In this document: positions 19,598 through 30,984 of the stretch, one piece after another
How positions within the stretch are numbered: the stretch's first letter is position 1
Layout of the letters: every line of letters starts with the position of its first letter
Assembly (NCBI GenBank): GCA_934045075.1
Contig: OW203722.1
Coordinates: 23,282,879 to 23,346,878, forward strand
From: Yponomeuta sedellus
Taxonomy: Eukaryota > Arthropoda > Insecta > Lepidoptera > Yponomeutidae
Length of the DNA: 64,000 bases
Direction of reading: 5' to 3'
Made by a program: the position numbers and the translations under genes
Notes under the pieces: generated by a model
The model's database searches: none
What the model was told of the DNA's origin: nothing
The model's input: the letters and a program-made list of their open reading frames with translations, nothing else

Positions 19598-19830
19598 AAG
19601 CCACGGTAGCGAAGCGGTAGAGCACCGGCTTCTCGATCAGGAGGCGGTGGGTTCGAATCCCGGCATGTACCAATGACTTTGTTTTCTAAGTTATGTACAT
19701 TTGTGAAGTTATTATAGAAATAACACTCGCTAACCGTGAAGTAAAACGTCGTGAGGAATTCTGAGTGTCTTAGGTTTTCAAATTCTACAGCGCTTGAAAT
19801 TGTCATTCATAATTGTGGTGGGCACGCGTG
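19598..19830 (+). repeat. SINE family T1, near full length
   Basis: tRNA-like head 19598-19670 ('acggtagcgaagcggtagag', 'gggttcgaatcccggcatgt'), body 'accaatgactttgttttcta', 'aaataacactcgctaaccgt', 'acagcgcttgaaattgtcat', end 'ggtgggcacgcgtggct'. It serves as the reference copy for the family here. Confidence 0.85.
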
Positions 19831-19894
19831 GCTATTAGACTCATACTCTTGTAACTGTGCAAACCTTTTTACACTATTTTTATATTTCTTTTTG

Positions 19895-21114
19895 ACTGAA
19901 GAAAAGATATGGGATGTTCAAGCAGGTTTTAGAAAGGGAATGGGATGCTTTGATCAAATCTTCTCCTTGAGACGTGTGGTGGAAAAGTTCTTGGCCAAAA
20001 GTCAAAAGGTTTTCTGTGCGTTCGTAGACCTGGAGAAGGCTTATGATAGAGTTGTGAGGAATGACTTGTGGTCGGCACTGTCTGTGTATGGGGTGGACAG
20101 CATCTTGCTGCGAGCTCTGAAGTCTCTCTACCAAGACGCCAGGGCTTGCGTTAGAATAAATGGGGCGTATACTGACTGGTTTAGCATCCGCAAGGGTGTG
20201 AGACAGGGTTGTGTCGCATCCCCGTGGTTGTTCTGAATGAATGTGGGATAAGGATGGGTGAGCTACTTGTGAAATGCTTGTTGTACGCCGATTATCAAGT
20301 GTTGTTCGCATCGTCGGTCGAAAAATTGCAGACACAAGTCACAGTAATGGATGAGGCTTTTAAAAGGAAAGGTATGAATGTCAGTAAGGCGAAAGTACTG
20401 GTCTCTGAAAAAGATGATGAAATGACTGAGTGCAAGATAACGATTAGAGGCGAAAGAGTGGAACAAGTAAAAGAATTTGTCTATTTGGGGAGCCGGTTTA
20501 CGAGGGATGGAAAGTGTGAAGGTGATATAGAAAGAAGAGTTAAAGCGGGAAATTGTGTAAACGGTGCCTTGCACTCCATTGTGTGCAGCCGAAACATCTC
20601 CAAAAGAGCTATATTGGCTATTCATAATGGCGTGCGGGTCCCAACACTTATGTATGGTAGCGAGACTTGGGTATGGCAAAAGAAGCAAGAAAGTAGAATT
20701 AATGCAGTTGAAATGAGGTCCTTGAGAAGTATGTGTAGTGTTACTTTGAATGACAGGATACGCAATTGTCTGATTAGAGAACGTTGTGGACTGAAAGAGG
20801 ATGTAGTGACTAGAATTGAGAAAGGAATGTTGCTTCGGTTTGGACATGTGGAGAGGATGTAGGAAGAAAGATTGACAAAAAAAAAACAAATATATATTGC
20901 AAATGTGAGTGGAAGGGCTGGTAAGGGACGTCCCAAACGGACTTACATCGACCAAATAGGTGATGTATTAGCAAAGGGAAAGATAAAAAGTACCCGGAAC
21001 CGGCGTGCGTGCATGCAACGACTTATGAACGTTGATGAAGCGAAGGTGATCTATCAGGATCGTGGCAAGTGGCAGTCCCTGGTCTCTGCCTACCCCTCTG
21101 GGATACAGGCGTGA
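19895..21114 (+). pseudogene. 5'-truncated, broken non-LTR retrotransposon reverse transcriptase
   Basis: The first block (to 20234) reads VQAGFRKGMGCFDQIFSLRR, FVDLEKAYDRV and GVRQGCVASPWLF: RT palm motifs including the first catalytic Asp. A frameshift/deletion of roughly 15 codons near 20230 leads to a second frame (20209-20862) with MGELLVKCLLYADYQVLFAS, where the YADD box has become YADY, and then EFVYLGSRFTRDGK and LMYGSETWVWQKKQ. A stop at 20860-20862 interrupts the frame, which continues EERLTKKKQIYIANVSG to NVDEAKVIYQDRGKWQSLVS and a final stop at 21112-21114. The endonuclease domain is missing. The organisation resembles RTE-like endonuclease/RT LINEs common in insects; the clade is tentative. 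It is inactive: no YADD box, a frameshift and a nonsense codon. Confidence 0.85.
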
Positions 21115-21314
21115 GGTTATTGTATGTATGTTGTATAAAATAACAGTATCTACAAATAAAGCAACAGTTGAAGTCGTTCCTATTTTAATTATAAAAGTTC
21201 TACAGCATCACACTCTATCTCTGAGAGGATGTTAATAGGCTACATAGAAATACATACATGCATTCATACATATACGCGTGTATCCCAGAGGGATAGGCTT
21301 TCTCTGCAAATATA

Positions 21315-21627
21315 CAGGGCTTCCCAAAGTTATGGAACATGAAGGGAAAGTACCTTAAATATCGTAGATAGGGTATTTTGCTGAAAGGAGACTTTATGTT
21401 ATTTTTAAAAGTTAGTAATTCTGTATTTAAATATTCTCAAAAAAATTCTTGCCTCGTCTGGGAATAGAACCGACTTAACATGTAAAATGTATATGTAAAA
21501 AAACACCCCTGCTTTTATGATGCCAATCGAAAAAATGGCCGAAAAATAATAACTCTTCTTAAGATATTTACTATCTATGATAATTAAGGTTCTTTCCCTT
21601 CATTTCCCATATTTCAGGGACGCCCGG
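21315..21627. mobile_element. TA-flanked MITE, 313 bp, imperfect 60-bp inverted ends
   Basis: Left end 'cagggcttcccaaagttatg' and right end complement 'ccgggcgtccctgaaatatg', continuing with 'gaagggaaag', 'accttaa' and 'atagata' in both arms. Both sides carry TATA/TA. It is older than the 15425 MITE, judging from the arm differences. No coding sequence. Confidence 0.7.
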
Positions 21628-21984
21628 TATATCTCTCTCTCATGCATTTCTTAAATTTAAAATTTGACACTCATTATGAGTGTCATATTTAAAAGAGCTT
21701 AAAAAATATGAAAGTGTCGAACTAATTTTGGTGAATATTTTATAACAATAGGGGTGTATTGTTTGGTCATTTCTAATTAGACTAAATCAAAACACCCTTC
21801 AGCGTAGCAACCCTAAGGCAAAATACTTTCACTGTCCATAATTAAACTCTTCTACTTAGCGAAATTCAATAACCGAAGTTAATACAAAGAACAATAAATA
21901 ACTTGAAACGTTTTGTTTGGTTCGTTGTACGGAGTACAAACTAAATGAGGGCAGAAAAACCCTTTCTGCATAGTCTTTGACCAT

Positions 21985-22200
21985 ATATCGAGTTTCTTTA
22001 AGTCGCACATACTCTCTGAGAGAAGTCCTGCTCCCTGCAGTAGGACGAATGTACTCTTCTTCTCTTCTTCAGGCTATATATTTGTCAACTGCCGGGCATA
22101 GCTCTCCCCTAATGAGCGCCATAGCGCTCTGTCTTCAGCTTGACGCATCTAGCAGCTGCCTGCAGTTTTTCGCAGATCGTCATCCCACCTGCACAAAAAA
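21985..22200 (+). repeat. Mosaic of SINE/LINE 3' ends
   Basis: 'ctctctgagagaagtcctgc' with 'ccctgcagtaggacgaatgt' (T1-like 3' end), then 'cttcttcaggctatatattt', 'actgccgggcatagctctcc' and 'taatgagcgccatagcgc' (repeat family R). 22200-22550 holds nothing recognisable. Confidence 0.5.
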
Positions 22201-22555
22201 GGGTTTAATGTCGATAAATAACAAACGGTCAAACGGTTTTCAGGTTTCAAAAATTGATAGATTGAATGATTAATTAGTTTTGTTTACTATCGTAAATAAT
22301 ACTGTAAATATCTCGCTTTAAGACTGTCTCCTATACGGATACTTTGTGATATAGCACTTATAGTTAAACAATTTTCCATCATTATAACCTATTAAACCTA
22401 TTTTGGACTCCCGTCTTCTATTACATAATGTAATATGCCAATGACAATAGGTTACTAATTTTGAGTGCATTGTGTACTGGAGAAAATAAATATATTTCTT
22501 TGTATTTGTATTATTGTTATTTTTTCACTTAATCTAATATATAATATAACGATAA

Positions 22556-22812
22556 GCTGTTGGTGCCGGCTGTCATGCAATGGCAGTCGTTAAGCCATGT
22601 CAGACAGAGGCCTTATGGCGGCTTGATAACTTCTAACAGTAAGGCCCGCCACTGTCTTACAATCCTCCACCAACCCGGACTTGGCCACCGTGGTGGAGTA
22701 TGGCCTAACCTTCCTGTGATGCAAAAAGAGACCCGTGCCCCAGCAGTGAGGACATAAAAGGGTTGATAACGAATATACAGGATAATAATGGGGACATACA
22801 AAGGGTTGACAT
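22556..22812 (+). repeat. SINE family A, 3' two-thirds
   Basis: 'ctgttggtgccggctgtcat', 'cagtaaggcccgccactgtc', 'ggtggagtatggcctaacct' and 'cagcagtgaggacata'. The last unit 'gggttgataacga'/'ggggacatacaaagggttga' is duplicated at 22757-22810. Confidence 0.85.
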
Positions 22813-22832
22813 CCAAACAAATCAACAGAAAA

Positions 22833-23228
22833 ACAGCGCTGGCACGGATATCCAGAAGTCGCGGGTTCGAATCTCGGCATGAGTAGAATTTTTAGCCTCT
22901 AAATAGGTTTTTAAAATTGTCCTTAGCACGGGTTAGTGGATTAAAAATAAAAATAGTATAATCATGTGGGTACAGCAATTATCATTCCGATTTAAAAACT
23001 TAACTGCAAAGTAGGTACTTGGGGCTGCAAGTGATGCAAATTACTTCAGCCAGATGTCGCTGCCTGTACGTAATACAGAGAATAGTGTAAAGAGGTTCGA
23101 AATTTAATTGATGCCGGTGAGTCGCCCATTAGCTCAGTTAGAAAGAGCGCTGGCATGGATAGCCAGAGGTCGTGGGTTCGATACCCGGCATGGGTGGAGT
23201 TTTTAGCCTCTAAATATGTTTTTAAAAC
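22833..23228 (+). repeat. Family S, head-to-tail dimer
   Basis: Unit 1 starts inside the tRNA-like domain ('agcgctggcacggatatcca', 'gggttcgaatctcggcatga') and ends in 'ggattaaaaataaaaatagt'. Unit 2 follows without a gap: 'ataatcatgtgggtacagca', 'cagatgtcgctgcctgtacg', its tRNA-like domain at 23123-23193 and 'tttttagcctctaaatatg'. The junction has the same phase as the 308-bp array at 57145. Confidence 0.85.
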
Positions 23229-23499
23229 TGATAAATACAGAAGTTCTTTCTGTCAAACTACATAACACTTTGTTGGCAGATCTCATGGTTTTCTCATTTA
23301 CACTACTTTTTTTAGCTGGTCCGACGGGTGCTTCGTTTTTATTTATTCAATGCCAAGAAGTGAGATCTGTTTAATTGAATCCGAACGTTTTATTTAATTA
23401 AATTTGGAACGAAACCCTTCTGAGCAGCTGCTAAGAGGAATGTTATGTATTCTTAAACTTTCTTTTCGGCTTGTTCGCTCGCTAATTAGCTTTTATTGT

Positions 23500-23760
23500 G
23501 CGGGAAGGATTTCGGAACGGCCGAAAGTGCTATTTTCGCCAGCTTTGCAAATTTGCAAGAAAAACATGATGAGGAACTGGTCATGTTTTTCTTGACTGGC
23601 TGGCAAGAAAAACATGACCAGTTCCTCATGTTTTGGCTGGCACGGATAGCCAGAGGTTGCGGGTTCGAATCCCGGCATGGGTGAAATTTTTAGCCTCTAA
23701 ATAGGTTTTTAAATTTGTTTCTTAGCACGGGTTAGTGCATTAAAACTAAAAATAGTAAAA
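23500..23760 (+). repeat. Short inverted repeats, then family S 3' part
   Basis: 'gcaagaaaaacatgatgagg' (23556) and 'tggcaagaaaaacatgacca' (23601) with inverted 'catgtttttcttgactggct' form a small palindromic cluster. It is fused to a family S copy that starts mid-tRNA at 23631 ('ggctggcacggatagccaga') and ends at 'gtgcattaaaactaaaaata'. The sharp start suggests a recombination or template-switch junction. Confidence 0.7.
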
Positions 23761-24305
23761 ACAAGAATGCCCACTCTAGTGGAATAAAACAAAATGTTCT
23801 TTAGCTCGATCGCCACACATACAATTCTATACAGGTAAAGTTTGGTAGGTACCTACTTTGCGTGTGAACACAATTCCAGCATGATCACTGGAAGACTCGT
23901 ATATTTTTTGAGCGTAAAGTTCTTCAAGAAAATGAAAAATTACCTATTCGCGTATCCAGCGTCAGCCGCATCGCAGACGGTAAACCGCTTAGATTTCCTA
24001 GTGGACCTATCAATTTTATATCGCGTCATAAAGCTATGCGCACAATGAGGCCCATTCGGCGACACATCCAATCTCGCGGAACGGTTGCCTGGGATCTAAA
24101 GCAGGGTTCACATGTATTTGCGGGCCTAGCATAGGATACGATACCCCAAGTTACAATACACCATGATGAAAAACTCCCTTGTATTTAATTGTGACGCAAT
24201 TGGAATACAACAACTTTGAAAGTAAGGCTAATGCTAAATTTGGATGCTCTATTCTTTTTCTTACTCATGCTAAGATATTCCTGGAACAATTATGGAAAAA
24301 CAAAC
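23761..24305. other. No recognised feature
   Basis: Chance frames only (for example 23842-24048 and 24179-24493, the latter ending inside a SINE). Confidence 0.4.
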
Positions 24306-24307
24306 TT

Positions 24308-24470
24308 TTACATACAGGCACATACATTTCTTCTAGCCCCACTCTAGGATACCCTGTGTCGTGGGAACCGCAAGCGACGACATTGCAAACATGTAAACAT
24401 CCAAGACCTGGGTTTTTTTTTGTCCCCAGCCGGGGTTCGAACCCGGGACCTCTTGCACGGCAGGCAGTTA
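24308..24470 (-). repeat. SINE family E
   Basis: Minus strand: 'gaggtcccgggttcgaaccc' and 'ccggctggggacaaaaaaaa', then 'cccaggtcttggatgtttac' and 'gggtatcctagagtggggct', ending near 'tgtatgtaaaagtttg'. The tRNA-like head is truncated at the 5' side. 24480-25165 holds nothing else. Confidence 0.75.
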
Positions 24471-25170
24471 TAGCAATTACTATAATTTGTTAAAATCGAG
24501 GTACGACGATTCTCTCTGAGAATTGATCTCGTAGTCCTAGTTTCAACAACTGCCTATTTTATACCTCTACATTACCAAGATAGTCAATCATTACTGAGTT
24601 TGAACCACATACAATGTCGCACATAATTGTAGAGTTACTTTATAAACTCAGTCACATGGTTCTTATATCTTATATTGTGTTGAGCTCCAAATCTCGTGGA
24701 AGCCTTTTTTTATTTTTCTCTAATTGTGTATTCCTTCAATGATTGAATCGGACGAAAATATAGTCTTTGGAATGAGCTGTATAATTTAAAAGTCAACGCA
24801 CGCGATACAGTATACAGTGAAAGAATTAAGAAAATAATGTTTTGTTTATGTTTGTATTATTTTGCTTATTATGTGGACCCAGCTTAACCTGCTCCCAACG
24901 CCTCATGGACTGGTTGGATGATTGTTTCTTTTTTCCGGTTCTGCCCTGCATAAGGTAACGAGGATTATGGGCTTCCACATAAGGGGGTTGGGGGCTAGGT
25001 GAGGAATGGTGTAGAGACTTTTTTTGGCTACTCATGTGGAGAACGCTCAAGCGTATGTTAACATAGTATTATTTGGGCATAATCGGTCAAGAGTTCATGG
25101 CATTTGACTTCTGGGTGGTCGCAAAAAACTCATTTACAAACGTACCCGCGGGTAAGTGTGTGTAGACCAC

Positions 25171-25474
25171 TACATGTCCTCACTGCTGAGGCACGGGTCT
25201 CTTCCTGTATGGCAGGAAGGTTAGGCCATACTCCACCACGGGGGCCAACTTCGCGTTGGTGGAGGATTGTAAGTCAGTGGCGGGCCTTACTGTGAGAACG
25301 GCTTAACGTACCTTGCGAAGCACGGAAGCGCTCGCAAAAGTGCCACTAGCGGTAGTCACGGGACGGTCACCCATAGTCACGGGACGGTCACCCATCCTGC
25401 TCCTGACCGCGCCTTTTGTTGCGTAACCAAGTGATTGATTCCAATCATTCGGTTCGAGTAGGCCACGAGCGTTT
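25171..25474 (-). repeat. SINE family A with a small internal duplication
   Basis: Minus strand from 'gaaacgctcgtggcctactc' to 'gcagtgaggacatg'. A 21-bp segment beginning 'gtcacgggacggtcaccca' is present twice in tandem at 25355-25395. Otherwise it is collinear with 47000-47360, with a deletion between the 'acgttaagccgt' and 'ctcacagtaagg' parts. Confidence 0.85.
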
Positions 25475-26225
25475 CTATGATGTAGCTTGTGATGTGTCAT
25501 ATTTGGTTCCCCAATATCCCACAATTATACGGCGGTTTCTTGTGTAACTTCTTACCCCCATCTATTTCCTGTCCAAACTTGAACAACAAGCTAATATTCA
25601 GAAGTTACACGTTTGTCATGCTCACTTTGGCCAACTAAGCCACAGTGGCAATTGTGGTTACACCCTAAAGTCACTGAACTTCGGCCTCCACGCGGTTGTG
25701 GTATAAGGCAACACGGTAAAATATTCCAAGTATAAATTATTGATATAAAATATTGTAACTAATAATGACTAGTATAGCCTGACGACGACGACGATTGTAA
25801 CAAAAACTTCATACCTCTCTTAAGCTTCTTAAGAGTGTCTACCTCTCAGTCTTGACGTTGATAGATAGAGAACATTTTATTGCACAATCAGAAAAAAATA
25901 ATACAACCATGATTTCTTTAATCTAAGTAATATGAAACTTATGTTGATAATAGTTATATAAAATTATTGTTGTTTTCTGGTTAGGGACGGATGGGGTTAA
26001 GTAATTAATTATACTTCAGTGCACACACACATTTCACAGGACATTGCATAAGAAATAACATGTACAAAGGCGAGCTTATCTTTGTAACAAATTTCTTCTA
26101 ACGAACCCTTGAAAATAGGAGAAGCAGTAAAAACCGCGTCTATTTATTCACAAAATAAACTACAAAAGGCCTAAATTAAATAAAAAATAAAATAAACTAC
26201 ATAAACCACATATCTACATAGAGTA
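25475..26225. other. Mostly unrecognised; one LINE-tail-like piece
   Basis: 25858-25905 ('gatagagaacattttattgc', 'acaatcagaaaaaaataata') resembles the minus-strand tail of a LINE 3' UTR. The rest shows no features. Confidence 0.35.
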
Positions 26226-26230
26226 CATAA

Positions 26231-26640
26231 ATATATATAACAGCGGTGGTAGCTCAGTGGGTAGAACCATAGACTGGCAAGCGAGAGCCCCAGGTTCGAT
26301 CCCGAGTGCGGGCATGTACCAATGACGTTGTTTAATTTCAAAGTTACGTACATTTGCGAATTTGCAGTCGCAATACCACACGCTAACGGTGAGGGAAAAC
26401 ATCGTGAGGAAACCCGCGGCTTGGTTGGCTCCGCACGTATTGACTAGTCTTTCCTGTGGGCTAGGCCGACTAAGCTGTCAGGATGGTATAGGTGCTGGGC
26501 AAGCCTACACCATCTATAAAACCATGACACAGGCACTACAGCGTCGGAGTGGTCCCTTCACCCATTTAGTGTGAGTGAAGATACCACTGGACGCTGTATA
26601 AATCATCTCATTAAGTAGATGCAAAAAGGCCAATATTATA
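26231..26640 (+). repeat. Composite repeat D with tRNA-like head, 410 bp
   Basis: A tRNA-like head (26242-26312: 'gtggtagctcagtgggtaga', 'cccaggttcgatcccgagtg'), a T1-like body to 26410, then 'ggcttggttggctccgcacg', 'gcctacaccatctataaaac', 'ttcacccatttagtgtgagt' and 'gtagatgcaaaaaggccaat'. A near-identical copy in inverse orientation is at 40082-40490. Confidence 0.85.
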
Positions 26641-28020
26641 CATATATATAAAAAAATAATATATATCACTGGCTTTTCGATTGTCACTCTTGGCAGGTGA
26701 TACATGATACCGATCACGTGAAACAAAACAGTGATCCTTAAAACTGTGCAAATATCCTTCCTTTCTATTTACTTGTGATGGAAACATACCTATGGATAGT
26801 AGCAATGGTGCTTGTGGGATTTTTGACGGAATTTAGCAAAGTAATCATAACTTTTTAATGCTATTATGGATTTCCGCAAAGTAATGCTTGATGCTATACA
26901 ACATACCTGGTACAACATTCCTGGAGTGAATACACACAAAGTTTCTGAAGCAAATACACACAAAACTCAGTGTTGTCGTTTTACAAACTTGTAACAACAT
27001 CATGCATATATGTAATTCAATATTACAGTCAACAGTCTTATTTATAGACAGTTATTTTCATCAAAACACTCTTAAGATGGAGTTCAAGTCAGCTTGTTAC
27101 ACGATTTCCTCTCATCGCCGGTGCCATGGATCCGCAAAAAATCCTTTTATAAAATAAAGGATTTTTTGAAACATTGAAACATATTTTACCTAATAAATAA
27201 CCACGATTAGACGCGTTTAATATATAACTAAGAATGTATTTGTATACATTGGTATCGGAAGAGAGCACCTTCTTCGCTCGAAAGGTCTACCCACACTGAC
27301 AGAAGGTAGTAAATCTCAATTTGTTTTGATTTAGATATTCTCTCCTTGGTAACACACATTGATATTCACAACTTGGACCGAACTGACAAGTGGACTTGGA
27401 TCTTTATTGCTCTGGATGTGCGTTGATCCTCTGTTCGGGGTAAATGGAAAGTTTCTTTTTTGGTGTTTTATAACATGCCGCAATGCAATCAATTGTGCCT
27501 GGCCCAAAAATATGATAATCAGTGTTATAGTAAACAAGGCGAACTGAGATTTGTATAGATCAAAGGACGGCGAGCCACAATTTTTCTATTGCGGATATTG
27601 GTGAAGTGAGTGTCAAGTGACATGGTCACTGGTGGCGGGGCGCCAATTGCTACCATATTACTGAGCAGCCGTTTTCTTCTGTAGAACTTATGATTAATAT
27701 CATCTTATTAATGTAATTTATCTTCATAAGTTTATTATGTTCGTTTGTGTTACGTGAGAAATAAATGTGTTCACGTTCATTTTTCTCATTTTACCTGAAT
27801 ACCTCTAGACCAACAAGGCCATGAAGGTAAAGTGGGCAACATTTACAGCTTATATAAGGCACTGTGATCAAATATATATATTTATTATAAAAACAATATT
27901 TTTTTTAAGATTTTTAATTTGTCTAATCTCTTCATGTATTCAATGATTTCAACCGAAGTGAAAAAACTCAGCACTAGACAACATTAAAGTAAAAAATGGT
28001 AATTTTTGTCAATGTTGTAA
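26641..28020. other. No gene; one small hairpin
   Basis: AT-rich, no codon-like structure. A short hairpin 'aaaaaatccttt'/'aaaggatttttt' lies at about 27137-27172. Confidence 0.45.
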
Positions 28021-28039
28021 TGCTAGTCTAGTTTTGGTC

Positions 28040-28285
28040 CTAGGTTCTCGGTTATGAGTTCTAAAAATCACTATCAACGTGACTAGGAGATCGCACTAAA
28101 ACGTGCTTCTCGGTTGTAGTTTTAAAAATCACTATCAACGTAATTAGAAGATAGTACCGTCACTTTATGTTTCTCGGTTGTGTGGGTGCTAAATATCACC
28201 ATCAACGTTATTAGGAGATAGTACAGACACTTTATGCTTCTCGGTTCTAAAAATCACTATCAACGTTATTAAGAGATCGTATTGA
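28040..28285. repeat. Minisatellite, about 4 units of 60-66 bp
   Basis: 'cttctcggtt', 'aaaaatcactatcaacgt' and 'aggagat(a/c)g' recur at about 28045, 28109, 28170 and 28235. Units are diverged. Confidence 0.7.
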
Positions 28286-28435
28286 ATGTACCTATGCAAA
28301 AATGATTTGTAAAAAACGATCAACGCTCATGTTACTTATTTAATCCCCTTCCCAGCTTTTACTTGATTATTTTTGTCTGTACTTTGTCCCGCTGATGCCT
28401 GTTAATACAGTATACTACAATATACTACAGTATAC

Positions 28436-28718
28436 GAAGCGCTCGTGGCCTAGGCGAACCGAGTGATTGGTATCAATCACTTGGTTAAGCAACAACAGGC
28501 GCGGTCAGGTACGGGATGGGTGAGCGTCCCGTGACTACCGCTAGTGGCATTTTTCCGAGCGCTTCCGTGCTTCGCAAGGCACGTCAAGCCGTTGGTGCCG
28601 GCTGTCATATAATGGCAGTCGTTAAGCCATGTCAGAGGCCTTATGGGCGGCTTGATAACTTCTGACAGTGAGGAGAGCCGTGCCCCAGCAGTGGGGACAT
28701 ATAAGGGTTGATAACGAT
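28436..28718 (+). repeat. SINE family A with internal deletion
   Basis: 'gaagcgctcgtggcctaggc' to 'acatataagggttgataacg'. Compared with 47000-47360, about 90 bp between 'cttctgacagtgagg' and 'agagccgtgccccagcag' are missing. The end keeps 'acatataaggg', the empty-site version for the MITE at 15425. Confidence 0.85.
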
Positions 28719-29040
28719 AACAGTATACTAACAGTTGTTAGTCTGAGAGATATAAATGGGCTAAGTCACATTACCTAACACTGCAACTGCGAGGGCAAAA
28801 GATCGCGCGGTCGCTCACCAACAAGGTGGACGGATCAAGTTTAAGATTCGTCGACCTCCAAATTTTACACGGTTGTAAGAGACGCGTTGGACAGATCCCG
28901 ATGGAGGCAAATCATCCGCTCCAGATGCAACCCTGAGGCTGACCACGATCCTCAGACATGAGGGACCGACCCCAGAGAGAGAGAACACTGCAACGGATTT
29001 GTAAAGATGGATAAGTTTTTGCCAGAAGATTTTTCGAGTT

Positions 29041-29290
29041 GACTTCTTCTTCTTCTTCAGGCTATATTAGTCCACTGCCCTCCCCTAATGAGCGCCATAG
29101 CGCAAGGTTATGCTGCGCTATCCCCACGCTGGGCATGCGGGTTGGGGATCGCAGTTTGGTGGAATTGTACTGCAGGGGGCGCTGCTGCCCACCCCCCGGT
29201 TTGTGTCCCTGTCGCCTTTTACGACACCCGCGGGAAGGATTTAGGTTGGAGCTATTCTCTAGGCCGACACCACACAGCCAACGGTGACTG
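29041..29290 (+). repeat. Repeat family R
   Basis: 'cttcttcttcaggctatatt', 'tcccctaatgagcgccatag', 'ggttggggatcgcagtttgg', 'gtactgcagggggcgctgct', 'cgccttttacgacacccgcg' and 'ctctaggccgacaccacaca'. Other members: 38205, 45383, 48210 (minus) and partial at 22060 and 40765. Frames of 82 and 67 codons here are by-products of GC content. Confidence 0.8.
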
Positions 29291-30560
29291 AGAGATCACA
29301 TTTTAAAATCACCCGGAAACCATACATCACTTAGTAAAATCTATAAATTACGGCCGAAATCTCTCGCCCACTAGTTGAGTTAGTGCGTAATCCAAGCCCC
29401 GGCTTTGATTTATTGGTCATACGGAGTCTAGTGCCTGTACGTATGACGGGTACACTCAGTCAGATGTGTTCATATGTAACGCACCTTTGAACCGAATGTT
29501 TTGTCAAAATTATTGGTGTTTTTTACACCACTAATTTTGTATATAAATATGAAAGTCAGTCGTGTAAACTCAGTTTTACAAAACATGCGTTAATGCTACA
29601 TTAATTGCGCCTTAGTGAAATTCGTTCCAGTTTTCTGGGACAAAGATTTCTGCGCGTTTGTGATAAAACTAATTTCACCGGGTAAGCGTGAGACAAATCT
29701 GCAGGTTGACATAGAATTTATTAGTGAAATTCTTATAATTCATAAAGTTCGTTAAGAAACATAATATGACACTAGTCCAAATTCATAAACAGACAATTCC
29801 AACATGAAAAGTAGTAAAAATAAAAATAAAATTCGTGGATATCCAAAAATAATTGTATTTTGAAAACTTTTTAGAACTACGTAAGTGATCTGAGATGTCC
29901 TGCAAAAGATGTATTTATAAATTAACGTATTTAAGTGTAATACGTATATAACCCGAAACAAAATTAAAAGAAAAATTTGCGAAGACGTGTTTATATTGCG
30001 AACTTATTGAAAATTACTTGATTGAAAAAAATATTAAGTGAAATCCAAATAACATTGAGTCGCTTAGGCACATCTCATCTCCTCCATGGATGAGATTCGA
30101 ATTACGTCCAAAGGTCAAAGGTCATTTCAATTTACATGCCAGGCATGATACCATAACACAACGTTGACTTTACATTACCTTGTCCTATCACGTTCAACAT
30201 TATTACCAAAATGTCATAACAATATCTTCGCCATGCTGAATAAGATAGTTGTCGAGAATAACAAAACAGGGAATAGCAGAAACGTCATTGTGTTGTCAAA
30301 ATGTATAATTCGTATGTCATAATTAACCAAATTGTCATTTTATGACATTACATTTAGTATTAATGAGTGCAGAGTTGAACGTCGCTGATAAAGCCGACCA
30401 CAGATGGGCAGGACACTGCACGGTTTAACCCGAACAGAAAATCCGAAAACCCACACGGGCTTCATTCGATCGGCACAGAGTATATTTTTCATTATATTTC
30501 GGGAAATCGTCACAGAAGTCAATAACCTGTAAAAAATACTGCTGCCTACATGTTAGGTTC
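29291..30560. other. No recognised feature
   Basis: AT-rich with chance frames only. Confidence 0.45.
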
Positions 30561-30564
30561 GAAT

Positions 30565-30710
30565 AAATGGGTTGTTACACTAATCCCCATTGAAAATCCC
30601 CATTGATGGGGATTTGTGAACTTTTTGTCCGTAAATCCCCATTGGCGTATCTTAGTATTGGCAATGGGGATTTGTGAACAGAAAGTTCATAAATCCCCAT
30701 TAGTATAAAA
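30565..30710. repeat. Fold-back repeat family G ('aatccccattg')
   Basis: Five alternating copies of 'aatccccatt'/'aatggggatt' in both orientations, with 'gtgaactttttgtccgtaaa' and 'tgtgaacagaaagttcataa'. Starts 'gggttgttacactaatcccc'. Relatives at 39995-40076 and 17500-17545 share the 'gggttgttccactaatcccc' end. It can fold into several alternative stems. Confidence 0.7.
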
Positions 30711-30911
30711 AACATATATAAACACATTAAATCCTGAATGTTATCGTTTATAGGCCAAACACACAGAAACAGACAAATAGACAAATGAACGGATGGGCCG
30801 ACAGACAGACAAACAGGTGACATTGTAGACATAGTAGCAGGCAAAATCCTAATTATTTTTAGTTAATGTTAGTTGTAAGTCCATGTTTTACAAGCAGATT
30901 ATGATAGATTA

Positions 30912-30968
30912 GATCGTGGCAAGTTGCAGTCCCTGATCTCTGTCTACTCCTCTGGGATACTAGCGTGA
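30912..30968 (+). pseudogene. Last codons of the 19.9 kb LINE family
   Basis: 'gatcgtggcaagttgcagtc' and 'cctctgggatactagcgtga' match 21058-21114. It is immediately followed by the 'ggttatgtaatgtta' tail. Confidence 0.7.
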
Positions 30969-30984
30969 GGTTATGTAATGTTAT

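Noticed and set aside
20263..20955. 230-codon minus-strand frame
   Set aside because: It is the antisense shadow of the LINE reverse transcriptase pseudogene on the plus strand.
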